Shown one piece after another: positions 7,749 to 16,440 of a stretch of 64,000 nucleotides of DNA (position 1 is the first letter of the stretch; each line of letters starts with the position of its first letter). Location of the stretch: assembly GCA_051867875.1 (NCBI GenBank), contig JBJDZG010000026.1, positions 1 to 64,000 on the forward strand, in the 5' to 3' direction. The notes below the pieces were generated by a model, which made no database searches, had not been told where the DNA came from, and worked only from the letters and a program-made list of their open reading frames with translations. Source of the DNA: RGIG4608 sp051867875. Its GTDB lineage: Bacteria; Bacillota; Clostridia; Oscillospirales; CAG-272. Both the position numbers and the translations under genes were made by a program.

Positions 7749-8624
7749 ATGAAAAATATTGCTTTAGTAACCAACTTCAATATCTCGGAGAAAGCCAACT
7801 CCGCGCTCAAAGTGGCGAATTATCTCTTGAAATTCGGGTGCAAAATTCTCGTGTCGCAGTACAGCAAGGAAAGAGTGCTTTCAATGAAGAAATACAGAGG
7901 CAACATATATTTCGTACCCATCGAAAAGCTCTACGACGAGGCAGACCTCGTAATAGCACTCGGCGGTGACGGAACGATACTTGACTGCGCCAAAAAAATG
8001 GCGAAAAGGGGTAAACCCATTCTCGGTATAAACCTCGGACATCTCGGATATATGGCCGAGCTTGAAATGAACGAGCTCGAAGCGCTCTCGAAAGTAATCG
8101 AGGGAGATTACACGATAGACGAGCGAAATATGCTCAATATCGAGGTCATAGGTCCCGACGGAAACATTAAATACGAGTCGTCCGCTCTCAACGACGCGGT
8201 AATCTCAAACGGCTCCGTATCAAAGATAATCAACCTTGAGCTCTACGCAGAGGATAGTCTTATCACAACGTACAGAGCGGACGGTCTTATCATCTCAACT
8301 CCGACGGGCTCAACGGCGTACGCCATGAGCGCCGGTGGATCTATTTCCGACCCCAAAGTCAGATGCACGCTCGTAACGCCCATCTGTCCGCACTCCTTTA
8401 TTGCCCGTCAGCTTATATTCTCCGACGAAACATGCATAAAGGTCAAAAACGTTTCCGTCAGAGAAAAATCTCTTTTTTTAACGGTAGACGGCAAGACGAA
8501 TTGCGAGCTTTACAGAGAAGATATCGTAAAGGTAACGAAATCCGACCTTACGGTTAAACTCGTAAGACTTAAGGACTGCTCGTTCTACGATATTCTGAGT
8601 CAGAAGATGAAAAACAATTATTAA
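7749..8624 (+). CDS. nadK: NAD kinase
   Basis: Phosphorylates NAD to NADP with ATP. 291 aa. The nucleotide-kinase motif GGDGT is at 72-76, followed by NLGHLGYMAE; the second domain has the NDAVIS and TPTGSTAYAMSAGG blocks. The ATG at 7749 has SD GGAAGG; an in-frame GTG ten codons upstream lacks one and is not used here. Lies between tlyA and argR as in many Clostridia. Confidence 0.95.
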   Translation: MKNIALVTNFNISEKANSALKVANYLLKFGCKILVSQYSKERVLSMKKYRGNIYFVPIEKLYDEADLVIALGGDGTILDCAKKMAKRGKPILGINLGHLGYMAELEMNELEALSKVIEGDYTIDERNMLNIEVIGPDGNIKYESSALNDAVISNGSVSKIINLELYAEDSLITTYRADGLIISTPTGSTAYAMSAGGSISDPKVRCTLVTPICPHSFIARQLIFSDETCIKVKNVSVREKSLFLTVDGKTNCELYREDIVKVTKSDLTVKLVRLKDCSFYDILSQKMKNNY

Positions 8625-8652
8625 AAATATTCCGGATAAAAGGGAGCAAGAT

Positions 8653-9114
8653 ATGAAAAAAGCAAGACAGGAAAAAATAAGAGAAATAGTTGAGTCTTAT
8701 AAAATCGACACTCAGGACGAGCTTATAAGAAGGCTTAAAGAGGCGGGATTTTCAGCAACTCAGGCAACCATGTCAAGAGATATCAAGGACATGGGACTCA
8801 CGAAAATATCCGACGGCAAGAGCGGATATTATTATGCTTTTCCGAGCACCATGACGGAAAGCGATATAAATAAGCTCAACGCATCACTTACTCATCTTAT
8901 TATTTCCGCAAATTACTCAATGAACATCGTAGTAGTCAAAACTCACGCGGGCATGGCGCAGGCAGTCGCTACGGGAATTGACAACATAAAAAGCGACGAC
9001 ATTCTCGGTTGCGTAGCGGGCGACGATACTATTTTCATCGTAACGACGAATACCGAAACTGCTCATCACATAAGTACGAAGATAAAGGTCATGATGACTG
9101 AGGGGATAAGATGA
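8653..9114 (+). CDS. argR: arginine repressor ArgR/AhrC
   Basis: Hexameric, arginine-dependent repressor/activator. 153 aa. The N-terminal winged helix has SATQATMSRDIKDMGL, the SR recognition pair. The C-terminal domain has GCVAGDDTIFIV with the GDDT arginine contacts. SD AGGGAGC before ATG. The stop overlaps recN as ATGA, the usual argR-recN arrangement. argS follows recN. No ARG box was identified by eye. Confidence 0.95.
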   Translation: MKKARQEKIREIVESYKIDTQDELIRRLKEAGFSATQATMSRDIKDMGLTKISDGKSGYYYAFPSTMTESDINKLNASLTHLIISANYSMNIVVVKTHAGMAQAVATGIDNIKSDDILGCVAGDDTIFIVTTNTETAHHISTKIKVMMTEGIR

Positions 9115-10778
9115 TAACATCTTTGTACATAAAGAACATTGCAGTTATCAAAGAGCTGAATATTGATTTTTCAAACGGATTTTCGGTTCTTACGGGCGAA
9201 ACGGGCGCGGGAAAATCGATAATAATGGACTGTATCGGCATTTTGCTCGGTTCAAGAAGCATAAAGGGCAAGATTCGCAGCGACGAAAGCGAAGCGGTCA
9301 TTCGTGCTTGCTTTGAGGAGCTTCCCGATTTTGTCTGCCAAAGGCTCGCAGAGCTCGGCTTTGAGGCAGAGGAGGGAATAATCCTTCAACGCAATTTCAA
9401 CATTGAAGGCAAAAGTCAGGTAAAGCTCAACGGACAAACCGTAACCCAAGGCATAGCAAAGGAGATAGGTGCACAGCTTATCACCATTCACGGTCAGAAT
9501 GACAATCAAAAGCTCATGCAAAAGTCGGAGCATTTGAATATTCTCGATTCGTACGCCTGCCTTGATAAGCAAAAGAACGAATATCGGGAGATTTATCTCG
9601 AATATAAAGCTCTCAAAGATAAACTCGATGATTTAAGAGATAAGGCCAAGGAAAAAGCAAGGCTTTTCGACATTTATCAGTTCCAAGCCAAAGAGATAGA
9701 CGACCTTAATCTCAAAGCGGGAGAAGAGGAAAAATTGCTTGCAGAGGAAAAGAGGCTACAAAATCTTGAAAAGATACAAAAGCTCTCAAAATTCACCTAT
9801 CACGTTCTGCACGGCTCGGAAAAGAGCGTGTCCTCACTTATCGGCAAAGCTTCCGCCTCACTTTCCCAGCTCGAAGGACTAATACCCGAAGCGGAAGGAC
9901 TTAACGAAAAGCTCATACAGCTTCAGTACGAGATAGACGATATCGCAGATACCGCAGAAGCGTGGGGAATGGACGACGGCGAGGACGCCGACAAAAAGCT
10001 CGATAAAATAGGTTCAAGACTCAATGCAATAGCAAAACTCAAAAAGAAATACGGCAATACCGTCGAAGAAATTGTTGAATTCAGACGCAAGCTGGGATTT
10101 ACGCTCGACGAAATGGAAAATTCCGATTTTCTCATAGAAAACTGTGAGAAGGACCTCAAAAAAATCTCTTCACAGCTTATAGAAAAAGCGTCGCTTCTCA
10201 CCGAAAGCCGCAAGGCGTCCGCCAAAATTCTGCAAGAGCAGATAATGCACGAGCTTGAATTTCTCGAAATGCCGAAGGTCAGATTTGTTATTGACATAAA
10301 GTCCACCGATGAGCCGACTCCCAATGGCTCCGACGAAATAGAATTTCTCGTTGCGACAAACGCAGGGCAGGAGCCCATGCCTATGATTAAAATAGCGTCG
10401 GGCGGTGAGCTCTCAAGAATAATGCTCGCAATAAAGAGCATTCTGCTCGATAAGGACGGTGCCACCTCGGTGGTCTTTGACGAGATAGACACGGGAATTT
10501 CAGGCAAGACCTCTCGAAAGGTCGGAATAAAGCTCAAACACATTTCAAAATTCATTCAGGTGATTTGCGTTACACACTCAGCGCAAATCGCATCTCTTGC
10601 GGATAATCACTATCTCATTTCAAAGCACGAAATTTCGGGTACAACACAAACTGCAATCGAACGGCTTGATGAGGGCTCAAAGATTGCAGAGGTCGCAAGA
10701 ATACTCGGCTCAATTAATATAACCGACAATCAATTCATCGTAGCAAAAGAGCTGATAGATGAAGGTAAAAACTTGTAA
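9111..10778 (+). CDS. recN: DNA repair ATPase RecN
   Basis: SMC-like ATPase acting early in double-strand break repair. 555 aa. Walker A GETGAGKS (29-36), long central coiled coil (about 155-370), ABC signature ASGGELSRIM and Walker B VVFDEIDTGIS near the C terminus. Full family length. Starts in the 4-nt overlap with argR. Confidence 0.96.
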   Translation: MITSLYIKNIAVIKELNIDFSNGFSVLTGETGAGKSIIMDCIGILLGSRSIKGKIRSDESEAVIRACFEELPDFVCQRLAELGFEAEEGIILQRNFNIEGKSQVKLNGQTVTQGIAKEIGAQLITIHGQNDNQKLMQKSEHLNILDSYACLDKQKNEYREIYLEYKALKDKLDDLRDKAKEKARLFDIYQFQAKEIDDLNLKAGEEEKLLAEEKRLQNLEKIQKLSKFTYHVLHGSEKSVSSLIGKASASLSQLEGLIPEAEGLNEKLIQLQYEIDDIADTAEAWGMDDGEDADKKLDKIGSRLNAIAKLKKKYGNTVEEIVEFRRKLGFTLDEMENSDFLIENCEKDLKKISSQLIEKASLLTESRKASAKILQEQIMHELEFLEMPKVRFVIDIKSTDEPTPNGSDEIEFLVATNAGQEPMPMIKIASGGELSRIMLAIKSILLDKDGATSVVFDEIDTGISGKTSRKVGIKLKHISKFIQVICVTHSAQIASLADNHYLISKHEISGTTQTAIERLDEGSKIAEVARILGSINITDNQFIVAKELIDEGKNL

Positions 10779-10810
10779 AACTTACTTTTTAATACAGAAA
10801 GGCAAATAAA

Positions 10811-12523
10811 ATGCAAAAATTCAAAAAGACAGTGTCAGAAAAAATACTTGATACGGTAAAACAGAGCTTCGGCGATGTGGCAATCACGGCAGATGAGCTC
10901 GCATCAATGCTTGAATATCCGCCCGATACGACGATGGGTGATATTGCGCTTCCTTGCTTTAAGCTCTCAAAAACTCTCCGCCGCTCGCCCATGCAGATAG
11001 CGCAGGTAATTGCCGAGGGACTCAGCGACGAAAGCATCAAAAAGGCTGAGGCGGTAAGCGGTTATCTCAATATCAGCATAAGCGACGCTTATCTTGAAAG
11101 CGTGCTTTGCGATGAAGTGCTCAAAAACGGCGATTCCTACGGCGCCTCAAATCTCGGAGAGGGCAAAACGGTAGTCCTTGACTACTCATCTCCCAACATT
11201 GCAAAGCCATTCCATATCGGACACCTCGGCACGACCGTAATCGGACATTCACTCAAAAAAATTCACGAATTTGTCGGCTATAAATGTATCGGCATCAACT
11301 ATCTCGGCGACTGGGGAACACAGTTCGGAAAAATGATAGTTGCTTATAAGAAATGGGGCGACAGAGATGCCATTAACGAAGGCGGTATCGACAAGCTCGT
11401 TGAGCTCTACGTAAAATTCCACAAGGCAGCCGAAGAGGACAGTGCACTTGAGGACGAGGCAAGAGCCGAATTTCATAAGCTCGAACTCGGAGACGAGGAA
11501 GACATCGCGCTTTGGAAGTGGTTTATCGAAATCAGTATCGCAGAATATAAAAAGACTTACGCCCAGCTCGGAATTGAATTCGACAGCTACAAGGGCGAGA
11601 GCTTTTACACGGACAAAATGCCCGCACAGGTTCAGAAGCTCCGCGATATGGGGCTTCTGAAAATCGACGACGGAGCTTCCATCGTTGACCTTGAAGAATA
11701 CGGTATGCCCCCGTGTCTTATTCTCAAACGCGACGGCTCAACTCTTTATCCCACGCGCGATATCGCAGCCGCGGTATACAGAAAAGAAACCTACGACTTC
11801 GACAAGGCTATCTACGTAACGAGCGCAGGACAGAGCCTTCACTTTGCACAGTGGTTTAAGGTCGTTGAACTCATGCAGTACGACTGGTACGATAAACTCG
11901 TTCACGTTCCTTACGGCACGGTAAGCATTAACGGCGCAAAGCTCGCTACGAGAACGGGTAATGTCATACTTCTCAAAGACCTCTTCGCTCAGGCTATTGA
12001 AAAAGTATCCGAAATCATGGAAGAGAAGAACCCCGACCTTGAAAACAAGGCTCAGGTTGCGGAAGCAGTCGGCGTCGGTGCTATCGTGTTCTACTATCTT
12101 TCAAGCAACAGAATAAGAGATATCAATTTCGTCCTTGAAGACGCGCTCTCCTTTGACGGAAATACGGGTCCCTACGTTCAGTATACCTACGCAAGAACGT
12201 GCTCCCTCATTGAAAAAGCTAAGGACAGAGAGCACGCCGGTAATATCAAATTTACCGCCGACGAGGAAAGAGAGCTTGTAAAAGTTCTTGCGCGTTTCCC
12301 CGAAAAAGTGCTTGAAGCTCTTGACGCATACGAACCCTCGGTAGTCACGAGATACATTCTCGACGTTGCAACGGCATTCAACAGATTCTATCATAACTGC
12401 CAGATTCTTTCCGCGGGCGACGATGATACGTTTGCAACGAGAATTGCACTCACCAAGGCAACAAATTACGTTTTGGGCAATGCGTTTGAGCTTATTTGTC
12501 TTAAGAAAACCGAAAAAATTTAA
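10811..12523 (+). CDS. argS: arginyl-tRNA synthetase
   Basis: Class I aminoacyl-tRNA synthetase charging tRNA-Arg. 570 aa. N-terminal Add1 domain; HIGH motif in FHIGHLGTT preceded by SSPNIAKP; the KMSK loop is degenerate (GAKLATRTGN), as is common in ArgRS; C-terminal DALR anticodon-binding domain ending AFELICLKKT. Placed after argR-recN; no T-box leader is present in the 32-nt gap. Confidence 0.96.
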   Translation: MQKFKKTVSEKILDTVKQSFGDVAITADELASMLEYPPDTTMGDIALPCFKLSKTLRRSPMQIAQVIAEGLSDESIKKAEAVSGYLNISISDAYLESVLCDEVLKNGDSYGASNLGEGKTVVLDYSSPNIAKPFHIGHLGTTVIGHSLKKIHEFVGYKCIGINYLGDWGTQFGKMIVAYKKWGDRDAINEGGIDKLVELYVKFHKAAEEDSALEDEARAEFHKLELGDEEDIALWKWFIEISIAEYKKTYAQLGIEFDSYKGESFYTDKMPAQVQKLRDMGLLKIDDGASIVDLEEYGMPPCLILKRDGSTLYPTRDIAAAVYRKETYDFDKAIYVTSAGQSLHFAQWFKVVELMQYDWYDKLVHVPYGTVSINGAKLATRTGNVILLKDLFAQAIEKVSEIMEEKNPDLENKAQVAEAVGVGAIVFYYLSSNRIRDINFVLEDALSFDGNTGPYVQYTYARTCSLIEKAKDREHAGNIKFTADEERELVKVLARFPEKVLEALDAYEPSVVTRYILDVATAFNRFYHNCQILSAGDDDTFATRIALTKATNYVLGNAFELICLKKTEKI

Positions 12524-12532
12524 TTATTTCGG

Positions 12533-12561
12533 TTGACAAGAGGGAAAAGTAGTGTTACAAT
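12533..12561 (+). promoter_or_regulatory. sigma-A promoter of yebC
   Basis: Perfect TTGACA (12533-12538), 17-nt spacer, TACAAT (12556-12561), 31 nt before the yebC ATG. Confidence 0.85.
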
Positions 12562-12592
12562 ATACGAGTTAATAAAAGAGAGGTATATAAAG

Positions 12593-13324
12593 ATGTCAGG
12601 ACATAGTAAGTGGAATAATATCAAACACAAAAAAGAAAAGACCGACGCACAAAAAGCGAAGGTGTTTACAAAGATAGGCAAGGAAATCACTATTGCAGTT
12701 AAATCGGGCGGCGGCGACCCCAATGTCAACTCAAAGCTCCGCGACCTTATCTCCAAGGCAAAGGCAAATAACGTTCCCAACGACAATATCGAGCGCACGA
12801 TTAAAAAAGCACTCGGCGACACGAACTCAACCTACGAGGAAATCGTATACGAGGGCTACGGTCCGGCGGGAATTGCAGTTATCGTTGAAGCGTCAACAGA
12901 TAACAGAAACAGAACTGCGGGCGACGTTCGTTCGTATTTCTCCAAATTCAAGGGTAATCTCGGTCAGACGGGCTGCGTAAGCTATCTCTTTACAGAGCAG
13001 GGTGTTATCATAATTCTGAAAGAGAACGTCAAGGACGAGGACGCTCTTATGGAAACCGCACTTGAAGCAGGCGCGTCCGACTTTTCAAGCGACGGAGAGG
13101 TATTCGAGATTTATACCGAGCCCGATGACCTCTACGCAGTAAACGACGCACTCGTTGCGGCAGGCTATGAGATTGAGTCATGTGAAAAGGATAAAATCCC
13201 CTCTAACTACATCACACTCGACAATCCAGATGATATCAAGTACATGAGCCTTTTGCTCGAAAATCTTGAGGACCATGACGACGTTATGAACGTTTATCAC
13301 AACTGGGAAAACTGCGACGACTGA
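12593..13324 (+). CDS. yebC: YebC/PmpR family protein
   Basis: 243 aa. Signature N-terminus SGHSKWNNIKHKK, then the YebC domains with a GYGPAGIAVIVEA block and an acidic C-terminal region. Members have been described as transcriptional regulators and, more recently, as translation factors acting on proline-rich nascent chains; the role here is not shown. The ATG at 12593 is chosen because the family N-terminus begins there and a promoter lies just upstream. Monocistronic, with promoter and terminator. Confidence 0.94.
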   Translation: MSGHSKWNNIKHKKEKTDAQKAKVFTKIGKEITIAVKSGGGDPNVNSKLRDLISKAKANNVPNDNIERTIKKALGDTNSTYEEIVYEGYGPAGIAVIVEASTDNRNRTAGDVRSYFSKFKGNLGQTGCVSYLFTEQGVIIILKENVKDEDALMETALEAGASDFSSDGEVFEIYTEPDDLYAVNDALVAAGYEIESCEKDKIPSNYITLDNPDDIKYMSLLLENLEDHDDVMNVYHNWENCDD

Positions 13325-13349
13325 TAAGTTTTTGAAAAAATCATCAAAT

Positions 13350-13387
13350 CCCCGCACAGCAAGCGCTATGCGGGGCAATTTTTTTCA
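13350..13387 (+). terminator. terminator after yebC
   Basis: CCCCGCA (13350-13356) pairs with TGCGGGG (13369-13375), followed by CAATTTTTTTC. Confidence 0.85.
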
Positions 13388-13417
13388 AAAAAATGTTGAT
13401 TTTTCGCAAAAAAACAT

Positions 13418-13446
13418 TTGTATTTTCTTAATATATATGATATAAT
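13418..13446 (+). promoter_or_regulatory. possible promoter of cdaA operon
   Basis: TATAAT (13441-13446) with a weak TTGTAT (13418-13423) at 17 nt. 72 nt upstream of the cdaA ATG. Confidence 0.5.
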
Positions 13447-13518
13447 TATTATGGGAACAGTCGCTTTGCCGTATAAAATTTAAGGAAGAGTGAAAATCGA
13501 GTGCAAGGGAGCGTTAAT

Positions 13519-14412
13519 ATGGAACATATTAAGTACATTATATCTGAACTGATACGTATGTTTGAAATGCACGTTTTGTGCAGAATAGAGCAAATCAGAA
13601 TAAGGGATATTTTTGATATCCTGCTTTTGTCAATCATATTTTTCTTTGTTTTCAAGTTTATAATCAACAAACGCGCCGCAAGACTTGCCTTGGGCCTTGT
13701 CTTCGTGCTCGCCGTAATGGTTATAAGCATTCTTTTCGATATGAAGGCAATGACCTTTATCTTCACCAACTTTGCTCAGGCGGGAATTATTGCAATGATA
13801 ATAATGTTCCAGCCCGAGTTGCGCTCCGCACTTGAAAAATTAGGCAACGCCCCTCTATCGAACATCAAACATATGTCAGGGGACATCAAAAACACCGCTT
13901 ACATATCAAACTCGATAGCAACAATTACAGAAACCGCTTGTGCGCTCTCCCTTGAAAAAACGGGCGCTCTCATCGTAATCGAGCAATCAACGAAGCTCGG
14001 AGAACATATAAGGACGGGCACTATGATTAATGCCCAGCTTTCAAGCCAGCTTCTCAAAAACATATTCTACAACAAAGCTCCCCTGCACGACGGCGCGGTA
14101 ATTCTCCGCAATTACAGAATTTTCTCGGCGGGCTGCTTTTTGCCCCTTTCACTTAAAGAGGATCTAGACGAGAGCGTGGGAACACGCCACCGTGCCGCTC
14201 TCGGAATAAGCGAGGTAAGCGACGCAGTTGTAGTTATCGTTTCCGAGGAAACGGGACTTATTTCGATAGCGCACGACGGAGAATTGAAACGCAATTACAA
14301 CTACAATTCGCTTCAAAAAGAGCTTACACAGCTTCTTTTGCCTAACGAAACTCAGAAAAATTCCAATTCACGCAAATCCAAAAAACAAAATAAGAAGGAG
14401 GCGGCAAAATGA
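13519..14412 (+). CDS. cdaA: diadenylate cyclase CdaA (DAC domain)
   Basis: Makes the second messenger c-di-AMP from two ATP at the membrane; controls potassium, osmotic balance and cell-wall state. 298 aa: transmembrane helices in about residues 30-97, then the DisA_N domain with DGA (191-193) and RHR (223-225), both essential motifs. The ATG at 13519 follows AGGGAG; an upstream in-frame GTG is rejected. Overlaps the cdaR-like gene by 4 nt. The usual third gene, glmM, does not follow. Confidence 0.95.
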   Translation: MEHIKYIISELIRMFEMHVLCRIEQIRIRDIFDILLLSIIFFFVFKFIINKRAARLALGLVFVLAVMVISILFDMKAMTFIFTNFAQAGIIAMIIMFQPELRSALEKLGNAPLSNIKHMSGDIKNTAYISNSIATITETACALSLEKTGALIVIEQSTKLGEHIRTGTMINAQLSSQLLKNIFYNKAPLHDGAVILRNYRIFSAGCFLPLSLKEDLDESVGTRHRAALGISEVSDAVVVIVSEETGLISIAHDGELKRNYNYNSLQKELTQLLLPNETQKNSNSRKSKKQNKKEAAK

Positions 14413-14828
14413 GCAATAACACAGTTAACAAAAACACTGCGGAAATTGAGTATGCTGAACGCAACTCCGGCAATCCGAGAAAAATCAAAAAAATAGACAT
14501 TCTTATCTTTATTCTCTGCATTTGTTTGGCCTTCATCTTCTGGTGCTACGCACTCTACGTAGACGACCCGATAATTGAGAAAAATATAACCGTAAACTTC
14601 GTTCTTGAAGGCGGAGAAAGCAACGAATTTCTTATGCCTGCCACAAAAAAGATAGTCGTTTACGGTGAGAAATCCGTTCTTGACAATATGACTACCGTAA
14701 CCGTTAAGGTAAAACGCTCCGACTTTACGGAATACAACACGGACACCCTTATAACAATTGAATTTCCCAACCATATTCGCAGTAAAACGGAGCAGGTCAT
14801 TCTTCAGCTCAATCTCATTCCGAATTAA
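14409..14828 (+). CDS. short YbbR/CdaR-like membrane protein
   Basis: 139 aa. A cytoplasmic basic N-terminus, one transmembrane helix (about 30-50, IDILIFILCICLAFIFWC) and one extracytoplasmic beta domain of about 85 aa. CdaR, the regulator of CdaA, has several YbbR repeats and is over 300 aa in bacilli; this one has room for a single repeat. The assignment rests on position (4-nt overlap with cdaA, SD AAGGAGG) and topology, not on strong motifs. An intact, shortened CdaR is the best reading. Confidence 0.7.
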   Translation: MSNNTVNKNTAEIEYAERNSGNPRKIKKIDILIFILCICLAFIFWCYALYVDDPIIEKNITVNFVLEGGESNEFLMPATKKIVVYGEKSVLDNMTTVTVKVKRSDFTEYNTDTLITIEFPNHIRSKTEQVILQLNLIPN

Positions 14829-14829
14829 A

Positions 14830-16419
14830 ATGACAAAAATACTTGTAAATAACATCAAGCTCACGCTTGATGAAGACGAGTCTTTGGCGCTGAATAAAGC
14901 GCGAAAACTCCTCTCAAAAAAAGGAATCGGCTCTGCCGATTTCGCTTTTTCAGTCTTCAAGCGCTCCATAGACGCAAGGGATAAGAACAATATCCTTTTG
15001 GTCTATACGGTGCTCGCTACCTCACAAACTGATGTTAAGATTCACGAGGACACAAATATAAAGCTCCTTGGGGGCGACGAGCTTGAGATAACTTACGGAA
15101 GCCGTGCGCTTACAGAAAGACCTGTAATCGTCGGAATGGGACCCGCGGGTATGTTTTGCGCTTTACTCCTTGCAGAAAACGGATATGCTCCCGTCATAAT
15201 CGATAGGGGCGACTGCGTAAGCGACAGAACGAAAGCACTTGATAATTTCGTTAAAACGGGAATACTTGATACTGAAAGCAACGTCCAATTCGGTGCGGGC
15301 GGTGCGGGCACGTTTTCAGACGGCAAGCTCACGACGAGAATAAACGACAGCCGTTGCAATTACGTCTTGAACCGTTTTGTTGAATTTGGCGCTCCGAAAG
15401 AAATATTGACAAAAGCAAAGCCCCATATCGGCACAGACGTGCTCACAGAGGTAGTTGACAATATTCTATCAAGAATTGAGAAGCTCGGCGGCAGCGTGAT
15501 TTACAGATGCCGAATGGACGATATCACTCTTACGGGCGACTCCGTAAAGCTTTCGACTACGAAAGGTGATATTAATGCCGGTGTGCTCGTCTTGGCTCTC
15601 GGACACAGTGCAAGAGATACTTACAGAATGTTGCTCGAAAAAAATTTCGTCATCGAACCGAAGCCGTTTTCCGTCGGTGTGAGAGTTGAGCATCTTCAAA
15701 AGGATATAGACGAAGCACTCTACGGGAAATATGCAGGGCACAAAAAACTCGGAGCGGGAGAATATAACCTTTCCGACACAAAGGGCGGACGGGGAGTTTA
15801 TACGTTTTGTATGTGCCCGGGCGGTGAGGTCGTCCCCGCGACGTCGCAGGAGCTAGGCGTTTGCGTAAACGGTATGAGTAAATTTGCCCGCGACGGCAAG
15901 AACGCCAATTGCGCGGTAAACGTTTCGGTTTTCACCGAAGATTACGGAAATACGCCCCTATCGGCAATAGAATTTCAAGAAAATCTTGAAAGACAAGCCT
16001 ACAAAGCAGGTGGCGGAGCTTACTTCGCCCCCATTCAGCTTATGGACGATTTTCTCCACGACAGGGCACAAGCACAGCCCTCACGGATTATTCCTACGTA
16101 CGCGGGCGGAAACAGAGTCAAAGTAACTAAGCTTTCGGAAGTTTTGCCACCGTTCGTTAACGAGAGGCTCAAAGAAGGATTTACACTCTTTGATAAAAAA
16201 ATACACGGTTTTGCTGCTCATGACGCCGTTCTTACGGGCGTTGAGAGCAGAACCTCGTCACCGCTCCGAATAATGAGAAACGGGGAGCTGACAGCACTTT
16301 CGCACGAGCAGGTTTATCCGTGCGGTGAGGGCGCAGGCTACGCGGGCGGCATTATGAGCTCCGCCGTTGACGGTATCAAGGTAGCGATTGAAATAATGAA
16401 AAAATATAGAATTCAATAA
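14830..16419 (+). CDS. FAD-dependent oxidoreductase, COG2509-type
   Basis: 529 aa cytosolic flavoprotein of unknown substrate. An N-terminal alpha/beta domain (about 1-95) precedes a dinucleotide-binding motif GMGPAG (102-107) and VQFGAGGAGTFSDGKLTTR, characteristic of the uncharacterised FAD-dependent dehydrogenase family. The C-terminal CGEGAGYAGGIMSSAVDG is the second FAD-contact block. The ATG lies 1 nt after the cdaR-like stop, so it may be in the cdaA operon. It occupies the place where glmM is usually found. Physiological role unknown. Confidence 0.85.
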   Translation: MTKILVNNIKLTLDEDESLALNKARKLLSKKGIGSADFAFSVFKRSIDARDKNNILLVYTVLATSQTDVKIHEDTNIKLLGGDELEITYGSRALTERPVIVGMGPAGMFCALLLAENGYAPVIIDRGDCVSDRTKALDNFVKTGILDTESNVQFGAGGAGTFSDGKLTTRINDSRCNYVLNRFVEFGAPKEILTKAKPHIGTDVLTEVVDNILSRIEKLGGSVIYRCRMDDITLTGDSVKLSTTKGDINAGVLVLALGHSARDTYRMLLEKNFVIEPKPFSVGVRVEHLQKDIDEALYGKYAGHKKLGAGEYNLSDTKGGRGVYTFCMCPGGEVVPATSQELGVCVNGMSKFARDGKNANCAVNVSVFTEDYGNTPLSAIEFQENLERQAYKAGGGAYFAPIQLMDDFLHDRAQAQPSRIIPTYAGGNRVKVTKLSEVLPPFVNERLKEGFTLFDKKIHGFAAHDAVLTGVESRTSSPLRIMRNGELTALSHEQVYPCGEGAGYAGGIMSSAVDGIKVAIEIMKKYRIQ

Positions 16420-16440
16420 ACACGGAAAGGAGGTACAAAT

